64,000 nt of DNA from Lacticaseibacillus chiayiensis (lineage in GTDB: Bacteria > Bacillota > Bacilli > Lactobacillales > Lactobacillaceae): positions 1 through 64,000 of the forward strand of contig NZ_MSSM01000003.1 in NCBI RefSeq assembly GCF_004123795.1. The letters run 5' to 3'. The notes beneath the pieces are model-generated. The model saw only the letters and a program-made list of their open reading frames with translations. It was not told where the DNA came from and made no database searches. The position numbers and the translations under genes are program-made. Shown in pieces: positions 8,340 to 16,672 of the stretch (the first letter of the stretch is position 1; each line of letters opens with the position of its first letter).

Positions 8340-9507
8340 GTCGCAGTCCACGTGACTGCGTGAATTGAAATGTCAATATAGGTATATGCAAGCCCACTAC
8401 CATCGTCGCAGTCCACGTGACTGCGTGAATTGAAATAGAAACAGGTGGATGCAGCACTGGCTGATGCAACAGGTCGCAGTCCACGTGACTGCGTGAATTG
8501 AAATACCGCAAACGCAAACAACAGATTCGTGAACAGAATGTCGCAGTCCACGTGACTGCGTGAATTGAAATTAAAGGCTTCACCAGATCACGAATCGAAT
8601 AAAGCGTCGCAGTCCACGTGACTGCGTGAATTGAAATACATGAAACAAATACGAGCACCGGCCAAAACGTAGGTCGCAGTCCACGTGACTGCGTGAATTG
8701 AAATACAACATGAGGCAAAACCGATTCTGGCTCATTACGTCGCAGTCCACGTGACTGCGTGAATTGAAATATGGATGAGTTTAGGGATAGCGGATATGCC
8801 GTGGCGTCGCAGTCCACGTGACTGCGTGAATTGAAATACGGTTCTTGGCCATGCCTAACATCGGGCCAAAGGTCGCAGTCCACGTGACTGCGTGAATTGA
8901 AATTATGGCAACTGTATTGAGCATGGCAAACTTTAAGGGGTCGCAGTCCACGTGACTGCGTGAATTGAAATACGCTAACCTCACTCATATCCACATCAGA
9001 CAGTTCCGTCGCAGTCCACGTGACTGCGTGAATTGAAATCAATCGCTGATGTCACGCATCAGGGCGAATATCTTCTGTCGCAGTCCACGTGACTGCGTGA
9101 ATTGAAATTGTTGGCGCGGTCATTCCCAGCGAAATAAAAGCAACGTCGCAGTCCACGTGACTGCGTGAATTGAAATTTGTTGCCGTCGTAAAGCTGCGGA
9201 TTCTGGATCGTGTCGCAGTCCACGTGACTGCGTGAATTGAAATAATAACTCTGATTGGCAGAACAGTATCGGCAATACGTCGCAGTCCAGGTGACTGCGT
9301 GAATTGAAATAGCCTTAAGATCAGCCCCATCTTGCTTGATCTCCGTTGCAGTCTACGTGACTGTGTGAATTGAAATTGCTTCCGCTGCTGCGTGACTAAT
9401 CCCAAAAGCTGTCGCAGTCCAGGTGACTGCGTGAATTGAAGTATAACCCGTGGTCTCTGCCATTTATAATTAAAAGTCGCAGTCCAGGTGACTGCGTGAA
9501 TTGAAAT
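8340..9507 (+). CRISPR. type I-C CRISPR array, 18 repeats and 17 spacers
   Basis: The 32-nt repeat begins GTCGCAGTCCACGTGACTGC and ends GTGAATTGAAAT. It forms a 7-bp hairpin CGCAGTC/GACTGCG around the loop CACGT, and the 3' end GAATTGAAAT is typical of I-C. Repeats start at 8340, 8405, 8473, 8540, 8606, 8673, 8739, 8806, 8872, 8940, 9008, 9077, 9145, 9212, 9279, 9345, 9411 and 9476. Spacers are 33-37 nt and no two look alike. Repeats 1-14 are identical. Repeats 15, 17 and 18 carry loop CAGGT; repeat 16 has three C-to-T changes that keep the stem through G-T pairs; repeat 17 ends GAAGT. Variation at the far end fits leader-proximal growth from the 8340 side. No spacer source could be identified by eye. 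Confidence 0.98.
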
Positions 9508-9540
9508 CCCTTGTGCTCTTAAGGTTGGTGAAGCACAATT

Positions 9541-9660
9541 TTTTTAGTCCACACGGCGACATGAATTACAACTCGCGACAGTCTGAACCAAAGCAACGTT
9601 GCAGTTAGGCGTTTTGATAACTACCTGCATCGCAGTCCGCACAATTGAGTGACTCGAGAA
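9541..9660 (+). repeat. decayed trailing CRISPR repeats
   Basis: At 9541-9572 an ungapped alignment to the repeat gives 19 of 32 matches, including AGTCCAC and TGAATT, and it starts 65 bp after repeat 18, within the array period. At 9598 GTTGCAGT and at 9629 ATCGCAGTCC match the repeat's 5' end but lose register. I read these as old, eroding repeats. Confidence 0.6.
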
Positions 9661-9695
9661 TAACAACAACAATACTCAATAACTGTGGCTTTAAC

Positions 9696-9737
9696 AAAAT
9701 GGCCTCTTTCCAATAACCGGGAAAAGGCCATTTTATT
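9696..9737. terminator. bidirectional terminator between the CRISPR array and the ATP-grasp genes
   Basis: AAAATGGCC at 9696-9704 pairs with GGCCATTTT at 9726-9734, with TTTCC/GGGAA extending the stem inward. A-rich and T-rich flanks on both sides suit termination of both converging transcripts. Confidence 0.75.
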
Positions 9738-9811
9738 ATATTGAACATTGAATTACATCTCGTCCATGATTAATATCTGTAAATCAACAATTCCACAGGA
9801 AAATACGCTGT

Positions 9812-10558
9812 TTATTCACGCACTTTGACAGTTTGATGATCTTGGAAATATGCTTGGGTTATCTCTCTCCAGCGTGTTTCATGAAAGACGGCTGCCTGAT
9901 AAGGGTTAAGACCATATGTGCCAAGGGAGAAGCCGTCGTTTGCCTCAACGACTAAAGTACGATTATCCGCGGTAACACTAATATCAATGGAACACGCGCT
10001 TGGAGCTTCTTTCCAAGTCGCCACGGCAGCATCGATTATTGTGGGATCATATTGAACATGATAGTCACCCTTATAGGGGCGAACATCTAACACATGATGA
10101 TTTAAAATAAAGCAGCGCCATTCGCGTACAAATTGGACAGGTTCACTTATCCAAATGGGGTAGTCATAAGTAACATTGAGACCAATTAAATCTTTTCGAG
10201 TTCGAACAACTCTACCTTCAAATAATTTTGTGTCAGCTTTTGGTTTAATAAAAACATTCCAATTTGTTTTGCTTTCAAAAATTTGACTGATAGTTCCAGG
10301 CTCAATTTTCCGACCGTAAAATGTCTGTAATTGATTAGGGTAATCAATGGGGCGAACCTTAATGTTCATGAGGTTAAAGATATGCTGCATTTGAAAGACA
10401 TAATCTACAATGATGTCTTGATAAGCAAGCTCGCCAATCTCATCCAAAGTACTGTACTGGACGATTTCTTCCCCACGAAGATAAAATCCTGTTAAGAGCG
10501 TAAATGGCGATACCGAAAAATCGGTGGGAGGCTCTACCTTGCGAACGTATACTGTCAC
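9812..10558 (-). CDS. ATP-grasp protein, R2K clade family 2-like (DUF4343)
   Basis: Predicted ATP-dependent carboxylate-amine ligase; the substrate is unknown. The 248 residues show an N-terminal lid-like region, then FIKPKADTKLFEGRVV (ATP-binding lysine), VREWRCFIL, and a C-terminal LVVEANDGFSLGTYGLNP, where the Glu-x-Asn-Asp-Gly group resembles the metal site of ATP-grasp folds. R2K families were predicted to modify proteins or make small peptides and occur in phages and accessory loci; I know of no established product. Its ATG overlaps the stop of the upstream ATP-grasp gene by 4 bases, so the two are probably made together. The gene ends before a bidirectional terminator. Confidence 0.7.
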   Translation of the reverse strand: MTVYVRKVEPPTDFSVSPFTLLTGFYLRGEEIVQYSTLDEIGELAYQDIIVDYVFQMQHIFNLMNIKVRPIDYPNQLQTFYGRKIEPGTISQIFESKTNWNVFIKPKADTKLFEGRVVRTRKDLIGLNVTYDYPIWISEPVQFVREWRCFILNHHVLDVRPYKGDYHVQYDPTIIDAAVATWKEAPSACSIDISVTADNRTLVVEANDGFSLGTYGLNPYQAAVFHETRWREITQAYFQDHQTVKVRE

Positions 10559-11460
10559 TGTAATCTATCTCCTTGCTCAAGGCCAATTTTCTGAAACCAC
10601 TGGTGATAAAACTTTTTTGTGTCATAATCTTGCAATCCAGAAACCTGGCCGTCGCCAATTTCCACAATGATTAAAGTGCCATCCGCTTTCCTAGCAAAAT
10701 CAATCGTGAAAAAAGGAGACCGAATTCTTTGACCACTTTCGCGAATGAAGATCAGGTCACCATCACCTAAACTATTAAAGTTGTGGTGCCAATAATCAAT
10801 CATTGCAAGTGGTTTCGAGTGCCAATAAAAAACGCGATATTCTTCGTAAATTGGTGTCTCGTTCTTGAGATGAACACCGGTTTGTACAAAAGGCACAAAC
10901 TCTCGGATGACGATGCCACCGACCAAATTTTCAGCTTGGCGTTGAATGAAGTTATGGATGATTGCTAATGCCTGATAATGATTTTGAGGATTCGGAATGT
11001 AAAATGCCGAATACCATTCATGCTTTCTGCTTTTGACAAAATCCTTGACAGTGATAGGACCATTGAATTGATCCAACAGTTTAATCAGTTCATTGTCAGT
11101 TAGATCATTTGTCCATGCAGATTTTAGTGTATTTGCATGATGCGCCCAGTTAGGAAGAAGATGTGTCATTTGGTAGGCTTCTTTATTTGTGAGCAAGCTT
11201 GCATTGGCACTTTCAACTAAAGTTTGCAGTAGACCATAATTTTCGGGCGTAAGCATCCACCCGCGGTAAATGACGATCGTTGATGATGGAAACTTTTTAT
11301 TTAATTTTAGTTTCCCTTCCCCAAGCAACAAATCAAGATCAAACACACGGACATGTGTGGAATCGCCAGCAACCTGGTATTCTTCTGCATAGTCTGGGTC
11401 AGGCTCTCTTGGCCTTAATGGATTACTCGTGAACATTAAAGTTAAATTTCTTGGATTCAT
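10555..11460 (-). CDS. ATP-grasp protein, R2K clade family 3-like
   Basis: Second predicted ATP-grasp ligase, 301 residues, upstream of and overlapping the 248-residue one. Visible family features: GPITVKDFVKSRKHEW (the lysine strand), GGIVIREFVPF, YEEYRVFYW and the C-terminal IIVEIGDGQVSGL with a Glu-x-Gly-Asp-Gly metal site. The two proteins share the fold but differ in family, so they may do consecutive ligations or act as a heterodimer (inference). A likely promoter (TTGCCG-17-TATCAT) and a TGTCATCA dyad lie just upstream; the two-component genes lie on the same strand 141 bp further upstream, so read-through is also possible. Confidence 0.7.
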   Translation of the reverse strand: MNPRNLTLMFTSNPLRPREPDPDYAEEYQVAGDSTHVRVFDLDLLLGEGKLKLNKKFPSSTIVIYRGWMLTPENYGLLQTLVESANASLLTNKEAYQMTHLLPNWAHHANTLKSAWTNDLTDNELIKLLDQFNGPITVKDFVKSRKHEWYSAFYIPNPQNHYQALAIIHNFIQRQAENLVGGIVIREFVPFVQTGVHLKNETPIYEEYRVFYWHSKPLAMIDYWHHNFNSLGDGDLIFIRESGQRIRSPFFTIDFARKADGTLIIVEIGDGQVSGLQDYDTKKFYHQWFQKIGLEQGDRLQ

Positions 11461-11539
11461 GGGTAAAGTCCTCGTCGTTTGGTTGTCAAAACGATCTGCT
11501 GTAGACAGTTTTTTTCTGGATGGACTATTGGTTCACCTA

Positions 11540-11595
11540 ATGATAGCTAAAACGATGTCTATCGGCAAAACTATTTGTCATCAATTGTGATGACA
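11540..11595 (-). promoter_or_regulatory. promoter and TGTCATCA dyad ahead of the ATP-grasp genes
   Basis: On the minus strand TTGCCG (11568-11563) and TATCAT (11545-11540) are spaced 17 bp. Just upstream, TGTCATCA (11576-11583) and TGATGACA (11588-11595) form an 8-bp perfect inverted repeat around ATTG. There is no T-run, so an operator is more likely than a terminator. The TGTCAT half-site recurs upstream of the ABC/two-component operon. Confidence 0.5.
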
Positions 11596-11601
11596 GCAAC
11601 C

Positions 11602-12210
11602 CTAAGCCAACCACTTATTCCGCTTCGCCATCTCCACCGCCTCAATCCGATTATGTACTCCGAGCTTACTAAAAATGGCCGAGAGATAGTTACGAACGGT
11701 ACCTTCAGATAGAAACAAGGACGCAGCGATTTGTTTAGATGACAACCCGCTAGCAACCTCCGCCAAAACTGCCAGTTCGCGATCGGTGAGGGGATTGCTT
11801 TCGGCCGTGACCATGTTTGTCACCAGCTCTGGCGCGTAAATCGTCTGGCCGGTCATTACTTTGCGGATGACGGCGATCAAATCGTCACTTGGGCTATCTT
11901 TTAAAAGATAACCATTCACTTTAGCCGCAACGGCGCGCTCAAAATAGGCCTTTTGCGCAAAGGTGGTTAAAATAATGACTTTCGTTGGCAGGTCACTCTC
12001 ATGAATTTTGTCGGCGACATCAAGTCCGGTCAGTTTGGGCATTTCGATGTCTAAAATGGCAACGTCAGGTTTGAGCCGCTGGATATCTTGCCATGCCGTT
12101 GCACCGTCTCCAGCACTTCCAAGCACGTGCAGATCATCCTCTAAGTCCAATAACTGGGTGAGTGCCGAGTTTAACATGCTTTGATCTTCCGCAAGATATA
12201 ACGTAATCAT
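11602..12210 (-). CDS. response regulator, NarL/LuxR family
   Basis: DNA-binding partner of the adjacent kinase. The receiver domain has the acidic pocket near LYLAEDQ, the phospho-acceptor Asp in VAILDIEMPKLTG (about residue 54) and the switch Lys in YLLKDSPSDD. The C-terminal LuxR-type HTH follows (LTDRELAVLAEVASGLSSKQ ... GTVRNYLS). Length is 202 residues. The start overlaps the kinase stop by 4 bases. It probably regulates the exporter operon, whose promoter carries TGTCATG repeats. Confidence 0.92.
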   Translation of the reverse strand: MITLYLAEDQSMLNSALTQLLDLEDDLHVLGSAGDGATAWQDIQRLKPDVAILDIEMPKLTGLDVADKIHESDLPTKVIILTTFAQKAYFERAVAAKVNGYLLKDSPSDDLIAVIRKVMTGQTIYAPELVTNMVTAESNPLTDRELAVLAEVASGLSSKQIAASLFLSEGTVRNYLSAIFSKLGVHNRIEAVEMAKRNKWLA

Positions 12211-13352
12211 GAGACTTGTTGCTCCTTTGGTAGTGTCAGTGTGACAAGGGTACCTTGTCGAGTGTGGGTGATTGTAAAGGTACCGTTCACTTCATTCATT
12301 CTTTGCTGCATGCCGCTGATACCATTTGATCCAGCACGAGCATAATTATTTTTAGATCGGCCGTCATCTTGAATGTTGACGATATAGGCGCTTGGCGTTT
12401 GTTCGAAGGTAATCTCAACTTGATGGGCATGCGCATGGCGTATCACATTCGTAATGGCTTCGGAAATGACCGGACTTAGATGAATCTGCACCTTGGTTGG
12501 CCATTCTGTGGCGTCATTTTCGCCGTCTGTCAGCAAAACCACATTGGCTTCCGCAAGATTTTTTCCTTGCGTTAACATCATCTCACTTAGCGACTGTTGG
12601 TGCAGGTCATTGACGATAGAACGAACCAGCTGCAAATCATGACGACTGGTTTGGGCAATGTCGTCCAGTTCCGGTCCGACGCGCTCAGGTGCCTTGTCCA
12701 GCAGCTTTTTGGCGAGCTCAGCCTTAAGGGTCATCATCGAAAAGCTCTGGCCGAGGGTGTCGTGCAAGTCGCGGGCAATCCGTTCGCGCTCACCACGACG
12801 AACGATGGCCTGCAAACGCCGATTTGTTTGCCGAAGTTGGCGTTGGCGGATAATGGATCGTGAGGCGGTATAGGCAAAGATTGGGGAGACAAGCGGGAAA
12901 ACAAGATTGAGCAGGTTACCATTTGAGATATTTAAAGTACCCGGATGAACCAGATTAGCGCGCCATAGACCCACGAGAATAATGAGATAGAAGGCTGTGG
13001 CGAACCAATGAAAATATTTTCGTGGGTACCTCGCTAAGATAAAAGATACTTGCCAACCGGGATAAATGATCATGTAATCATTGAAGGCGAAGATGGCAAA
13101 TAAACCGGTGATCGCCAGCTCCAGCGGAATGGTGACAGGTAGCCACCGGTCGATCTCGTTGACCAAAATGTAGACGACCAGAAATACCACGCCCAAGCCG
13201 AGCCAAATCCAGTCAGTGACCGATTTTGTCGGAACATATTGAGCCATGATATACGGCAAATAGACCAGCCAAATATAGCTGGTCCATTCAAGATTTATTA
13301 ACCATGACCGAAGATTATGCTTCACCCAAAGCCACGCCCTTCCGTTGTTCAT
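12207..13352 (-). CDS. sensor histidine kinase, DesK/LiaS-like (HisKA_3)
   Basis: Membrane sensor. About five hydrophobic segments occupy residues 20-165. The dimerisation domain holds the phospho-acceptor His in ERIARDLHDTLGQS, and the ATPase domain has the N-box SEAITNVIRHAHAH and G-box GSNGISGMQQR. There is no large extracellular domain, so it likely senses a membrane signal or its partner transporter. The ATG at 13352 lies 38 bp inside the permease gene without a clear ribosome-binding site; GTG at 13325 (overlapping the permease stop) is a plausible alternative. Cotranscribed with the regulator and the ABC genes. Confidence 0.92.
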   Translation of the reverse strand: MNNGRAWLWVKHNLRSWLINLEWTSYIWLVYLPYIMAQYVPTKSVTDWIWLGLGVVFLVVYILVNEIDRWLPVTIPLELAITGLFAIFAFNDYMIIYPGWQVSFILARYPRKYFHWFATAFYLIILVGLWRANLVHPGTLNISNGNLLNLVFPLVSPIFAYTASRSIIRQRQLRQTNRRLQAIVRRGERERIARDLHDTLGQSFSMMTLKAELAKKLLDKAPERVGPELDDIAQTSRHDLQLVRSIVNDLHQQSLSEMMLTQGKNLAEANVVLLTDGENDATEWPTKVQIHLSPVISEAITNVIRHAHAHQVEITFEQTPSAYIVNIQDDGRSKNNYARAGSNGISGMQQRMNEVNGTFTITHTRQGTLVTLTLPKEQQVS

Positions 13353-14079
13353 GTTTTGTCATGACAACCACCAGCAAACTGCCGAGTACAAACCAAACGG
13401 CAATCCCAACTAGATTTGATAAGTCTACTGTAGCACGTGAGGTCACCTGATTTAAGAGATTATTCACGAAGTAAGTCGGTGTCTCTTTGCCGATGGTTTG
13501 CAACCACTTCGGCAGCAGGCTGATCGGCCACCATAAGCCGCTGATAATGGCCATGGGGAAAGTGAGTAAGTTACTGGCCAGGCTGAGCATTTCTTCGCGC
13601 CGAATATGGGACAACGCAATACCGATCATCAGGATAGGCAATTGACCGACCAAAATAATGCCAAGGAAGCCTAACCACTGACCAGCATCAAGACTGACAT
13701 TGTTAACGCCAATCGCAATGCCGCCTAAGACAATCACCGAAAGCAGGCTCATCATCAGCATCCAGAAAGTGATTGAGACGTAATAGGGAACCACACCTTT
13801 TGGCGATAATCTTAAAAATGTCGTGAATCCTTTGTCGCGATCGCGTTTCAAGATGGACGCAATGCTGAAGAGTGCTTCGAGGAGAATGCTAAAGACAATC
13901 ATTTGATCCATATAACTAATATTAAATTGTTTGATTGCCACAGCAGAGCCACTGATCATGGCTTTGGTATAAAGCAGATAGAATCCTGCTGGCATCAAGA
14001 GCGAAAGGAAAATAAACGAAAAGTTGCGGAGCACCAGGCGCTTGCCGTCAAAGGCCACTTGAGCTAAGAATGTTTTCAT
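13315..14079 (-). CDS. ABC-2 type transporter permease
   Basis: A 254-residue integral membrane protein with about six hydrophobic segments (for example FLSLLMPAGFYLLYT, MLMMSLLSVIVLGGIAIGV, LVGIAVWFVLGSLLVVVM), the layout of ABC-2/DrrB-type exporters. It overlaps the upstream ATPase by 4 bases. Together they would export a drug, lipid or peptide; the substrate is unknown. Partnership with a HisKA_3 kinase is common for cell-envelope stress and antibiotic-resistance exporters. Confidence 0.88.
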   Translation of the reverse strand: MKTFLAQVAFDGKRLVLRNFSFIFLSLLMPAGFYLLYTKAMISGSAVAIKQFNISYMDQMIVFSILLEALFSIASILKRDRDKGFTTFLRLSPKGVVPYYVSITFWMLMMSLLSVIVLGGIAIGVNNVSLDAGQWLGFLGIILVGQLPILMIGIALSHIRREEMLSLASNLLTFPMAIISGLWWPISLLPKWLQTIGKETPTYFVNNLLNQVTSRATVDLSNLVGIAVWFVLGSLLVVVMTKHEQRKGVALGEA

Positions 14080-14966
14080 GATTGTGGAACCTCCTGTTTC
14101 GTTAACTGTAGGAAAATGTCTTCAAGTGATTCGCGATTCAAGCTGATTTGATGTAGTCGATCAAGCATTGGTACGAGCGCTTTAAGCGTCTGATCACCGT
14201 TACGGCTATGAATAACCAGTTTGTCCCCCATACTATGGACCTGGTCAACGTCAGCAAGTCCGCTAAAAATGGCTGGTTGCAGATCGGTTTCACAAGTAAT
14301 TGTGGCGCCCAGATGTTGTTTTTGAAGCTGTTGTAAGGTGCCATCGAACGTAAAGCGGCCATTTTGCAAGATCAATAAGCGATCGGCAATTTGCTGAATT
14401 TCTTCAAGGTAGTGACTAGTAATGACGATGGTCTTGCCTTGTTGCCGCAGTTGTTCAACTTGATCCCAAAAGGCTTTTCGAGCATTCGCGTCCATGCCGA
14501 CAGTCGGTTCGTCTAGGAACAGCAGATCAGGTTGGCCGATTAACGCAACAGCAAAGGTGACACGGCGCAGTTGGCCGCCGGAGAGATTGCCGAGACGCTG
14601 GGTCTTGAGTTGCGTTAGGTTCAGATCGGCAAGCAAGCTGTCTGGGTCAAGCGCATGCTCAGTCTGTTCAGCGGCAAGTTTTAACATATCGCCAACAGTA
14701 ATGCCGGGGATGATCATGTCGCCTTGAAGCATCGAGCCAATTCGGGCCTTGCTAGTGGGGTTACCGGGCTTTTTGTCAAAAACGCTGACGGCACCTTCTC
14801 CTGATAAAAGCCCTAGCAAGATGTTCAGTAGCGTTGTTTTACCAGCACCGTTGACGCCGATCAACCCGATGATTTCACCGCTGTGTACGGTTAAGTTAAT
14901 GTCTTTTAAAACCTGTTTCTTGTCATAGTTAAATTTTAGATGTTCTGTTTGAATGATTGTGGTCAT
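14076..14966 (-). CDS. ABC transporter ATP-binding protein
   Basis: ATPase of the adjacent exporter, 296 residues. Walker A GVNGAGKTT, signature LSGGQLRRV, Walker B LLFLDEPTVGMD and the switch His in TSHYLEE are all present, followed by a C-terminal extension typical of the DrrA/NatA group. I use ATG 14966 (MTTIIQTEHL) because it follows GGAGGTGGACGAC; a longer frame from 15029 would run through the promoter and operator region. First gene of the minus-strand operon. Confidence 0.92.
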   Translation of the reverse strand: MTTIIQTEHLKFNYDKKQVLKDINLTVHSGEIIGLIGVNGAGKTTLLNILLGLLSGEGAVSVFDKKPGNPTSKARIGSMLQGDMIIPGITVGDMLKLAAEQTEHALDPDSLLADLNLTQLKTQRLGNLSGGQLRRVTFAVALIGQPDLLFLDEPTVGMDANARKAFWDQVEQLRQQGKTIVITSHYLEEIQQIADRLLILQNGRFTFDGTLQQLQKQHLGATITCETDLQPAIFSGLADVDQVHSMGDKLVIHSRNGDQTLKALVPMLDRLHQISLNRESLEDIFLQLTKQEVPQS

Positions 14967-15021
14967 GTCGTCCACCTCCACAACTGATACTACGTGACTA
15001 TGGGATTGGGTAGTAGTCGTG

Positions 15022-15053
15022 AATGTCATGAAAGTGGTGTGACAAATGTCATG
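15022..15053 (-). promoter_or_regulatory. candidate operator: direct AATGTCATG repeats and TGACA/TGTCA dyad
   Basis: AATGTCATG occurs at 15022-15030 and 15045-15053, 23 bp apart, so on the same helix face. TGACAAATGTCA at 15039-15050 is an imperfect palindrome. A NarL-family regulator binding such half-sites could autoregulate the ABC/two-component operon, and the site lies about 40 bp upstream of the divergent Jet promoter. Confidence 0.45.
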
Positions 15054-15093
15054 TTTTGCGAAAAGTCTGACAGCCTGCTGGATGTGGGCGCTA

Positions 15094-15120
15094 TTGTGCG
15101 AGGCATTCTTCTTGTATAAT
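15094..15120 (+). promoter_or_regulatory. predicted promoter of the SMC/Toprim cassette
   Basis: A perfect TATAAT at 15115-15120 has a TTGTGC element at 15094-15099; the spacing is only 15 bp, so the -35 assignment is weak. It lies 45 bp before the first gene. Confidence 0.45.
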
Positions 15121-15164
15121 GGAAGGCATCAGACAGTGGTATGTACATAGAAAGGAACCATCTT

Positions 15165-16661
15165 ATGGCAGCAGCCTTATCAGCACCTTTGCGGCAGTTA
15201 TTATTGGCAACTCAATTAGGTTTGAGCGTGCATCATCCGCTTGCCGGGTGGTTCGTGTTGACGATTCTTTACCGCGATGCCGGCAGTAGCAGTGAACCCG
15301 TTACGTTAAGTTACCTGGCACGAAAATATAACAACGATTATCTGGACACAAGCGGCGGCGAAACGCCGATTGCCGATGATGTTTTGAAGAAAGTGCTCGA
15401 TGTGCTGGTCACGCAAGCCGGTTTGGTCGAGATGAATCCGCGAAAAGTGCGTGCTCGTATGCACAATGGCAGCTACCATATTGTTCAATCCTATGTTTAT
15501 CGGATTACCAGCAGTGGCATTGAATATTTGAAAATGATGCAAAAAGTCATCGACGCTGAAACAACGATTACCGCTAACACAAATCGGATTCAGGAATATG
15601 TTGATTTGGTTGCGAAACTGAGTGTACCGGTACGTTCAGGCGCTGACACGCAGCTTTACAATGATTTTCAAAACATGCTGAATGCTTATGACGATGTGAT
15701 GAAAGGCATTCATAAACTTGAGGATGACCTTGATGAACTAGCCAATGATATCGCCTTCAATCACGGTAGTCAGGCGGCCAGCCACCTGCAGCAGATGTTG
15801 CGCCACAAAGCCATTCCCGCTTATCAGCAGATGCTGAATCAGGCGTCACGGATTCAAGGCTTAGCAAATGACGCGACTTTTGCCGATCAAATTGCCCATT
15901 CCCAACAAGGCAGTGATGATCTTGATGCTGCTCGGGCGGTTGGCCGTCAAGAAGCGTTAGTGATGCGGCTGCAACGGACCAAACAATGGGCGCAGGCACA
16001 GATGACCAGATTAGCGCTCAGCATGAGTCCGACTGCCACGGCGATTGACAGTAGTCTGGATTCAATTTATTTAGTGTTTAATACGTTACTGGGCATTGTT
16101 CACTTGTTGAGTCAGGAGTTTGAACATGCCAAGCGCCAAACCATTGACATCAAGGCGCTGTCCAAAAAGTTAGACGGCTTGCTGGCGCACTATCAACAGC
16201 TTCACATTCCGGCGCAGGTGCCACGGCACTTACCGGCAGATCGCGAGGTAGAAGACCCCGGCGATTTGCTTGATGCTTCAACAATGGGGCCGGTCAGCTA
16301 CTTGGCGAATCCGACCCGTAAGCAGCCAGCCAGCGAAACCGATAATCCGGATGTCACCGATGATGCACCTACCGAACAGGCACAGATGGCCGGGCTACGC
16401 GAATTTCGCCAAACGCTGATGGTAGATGATCGTCACGGTCGGGTAGATCACGATTTGACGTTGCAGACCGTCACGGCGCGAGATGAGATTATCAAGTTAT
16501 TTGCAGCAACATATCACGAGGATCTGACTGGTTTTGCTCCGTTCGGTCGTCTCGCCAAAACGGTGAATGCTTTGCCAGACACGCCGCCATTACAATTGCA
16601 GGTGGCCGGAGAAGATTATGCGGTCGTGTTGCCGTGCGGTTTTAAGTTTACGTTTGCTTGA
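15165..16661 (+). CDS. JetA/MksF-like kleisin subunit of a Wadjet-like system
   Basis: First gene of a four-gene SMC cassette. The N-terminal 120 residues look like a winged-helix domain (VHHPLAGWFVLTILYRD, the GLVEMNP region, YRITSSGIEYL); the middle is helical and the C-terminal end (FGRLAKTVNALPDTPPL to the last strand) again looks like a winged helix, the layout of MukF/MksF/JetA kleisins. Length is 498 residues from ATG 15165, chosen for AAAGGAACC upstream; eight more residues are possible from 15141. The assignment rests mainly on context, since kleisins diverge strongly; subtype is not decided. Confidence 0.6.
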   Translation: MAAALSAPLRQLLLATQLGLSVHHPLAGWFVLTILYRDAGSSSEPVTLSYLARKYNNDYLDTSGGETPIADDVLKKVLDVLVTQAGLVEMNPRKVRARMHNGSYHIVQSYVYRITSSGIEYLKMMQKVIDAETTITANTNRIQEYVDLVAKLSVPVRSGADTQLYNDFQNMLNAYDDVMKGIHKLEDDLDELANDIAFNHGSQAASHLQQMLRHKAIPAYQQMLNQASRIQGLANDATFADQIAHSQQGSDDLDAARAVGRQEALVMRLQRTKQWAQAQMTRLALSMSPTATAIDSSLDSIYLVFNTLLGIVHLLSQEFEHAKRQTIDIKALSKKLDGLLAHYQQLHIPAQVPRHLPADREVEDPGDLLDASTMGPVSYLANPTRKQPASETDNPDVTDDAPTEQAQMAGLREFRQTLMVDDRHGRVDHDLTLQTVTARDEIIKLFAATYHEDLTGFAPFGRLAKTVNALPDTPPLQLQVAGEDYAVVLPCGFKFTFA

Positions 16662-16672
16662 GGAGAACACTT

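Noticed and set aside
8314-9405. Minus-strand open frames of 242 and 117 codons across the CRISPR array
   Set aside because: They are made of the translated repeat (FQFTQSRGLR-like units) with no ribosome-binding site; an artefact of the repeat lacking stops in those frames.
11540-11584. 14-codon minus-strand frame upstream of the ATP-grasp genes as a possible precursor peptide
   Set aside because: No ribosome-binding site, it overlaps the predicted promoter elements, and lacks a leader-core pattern.
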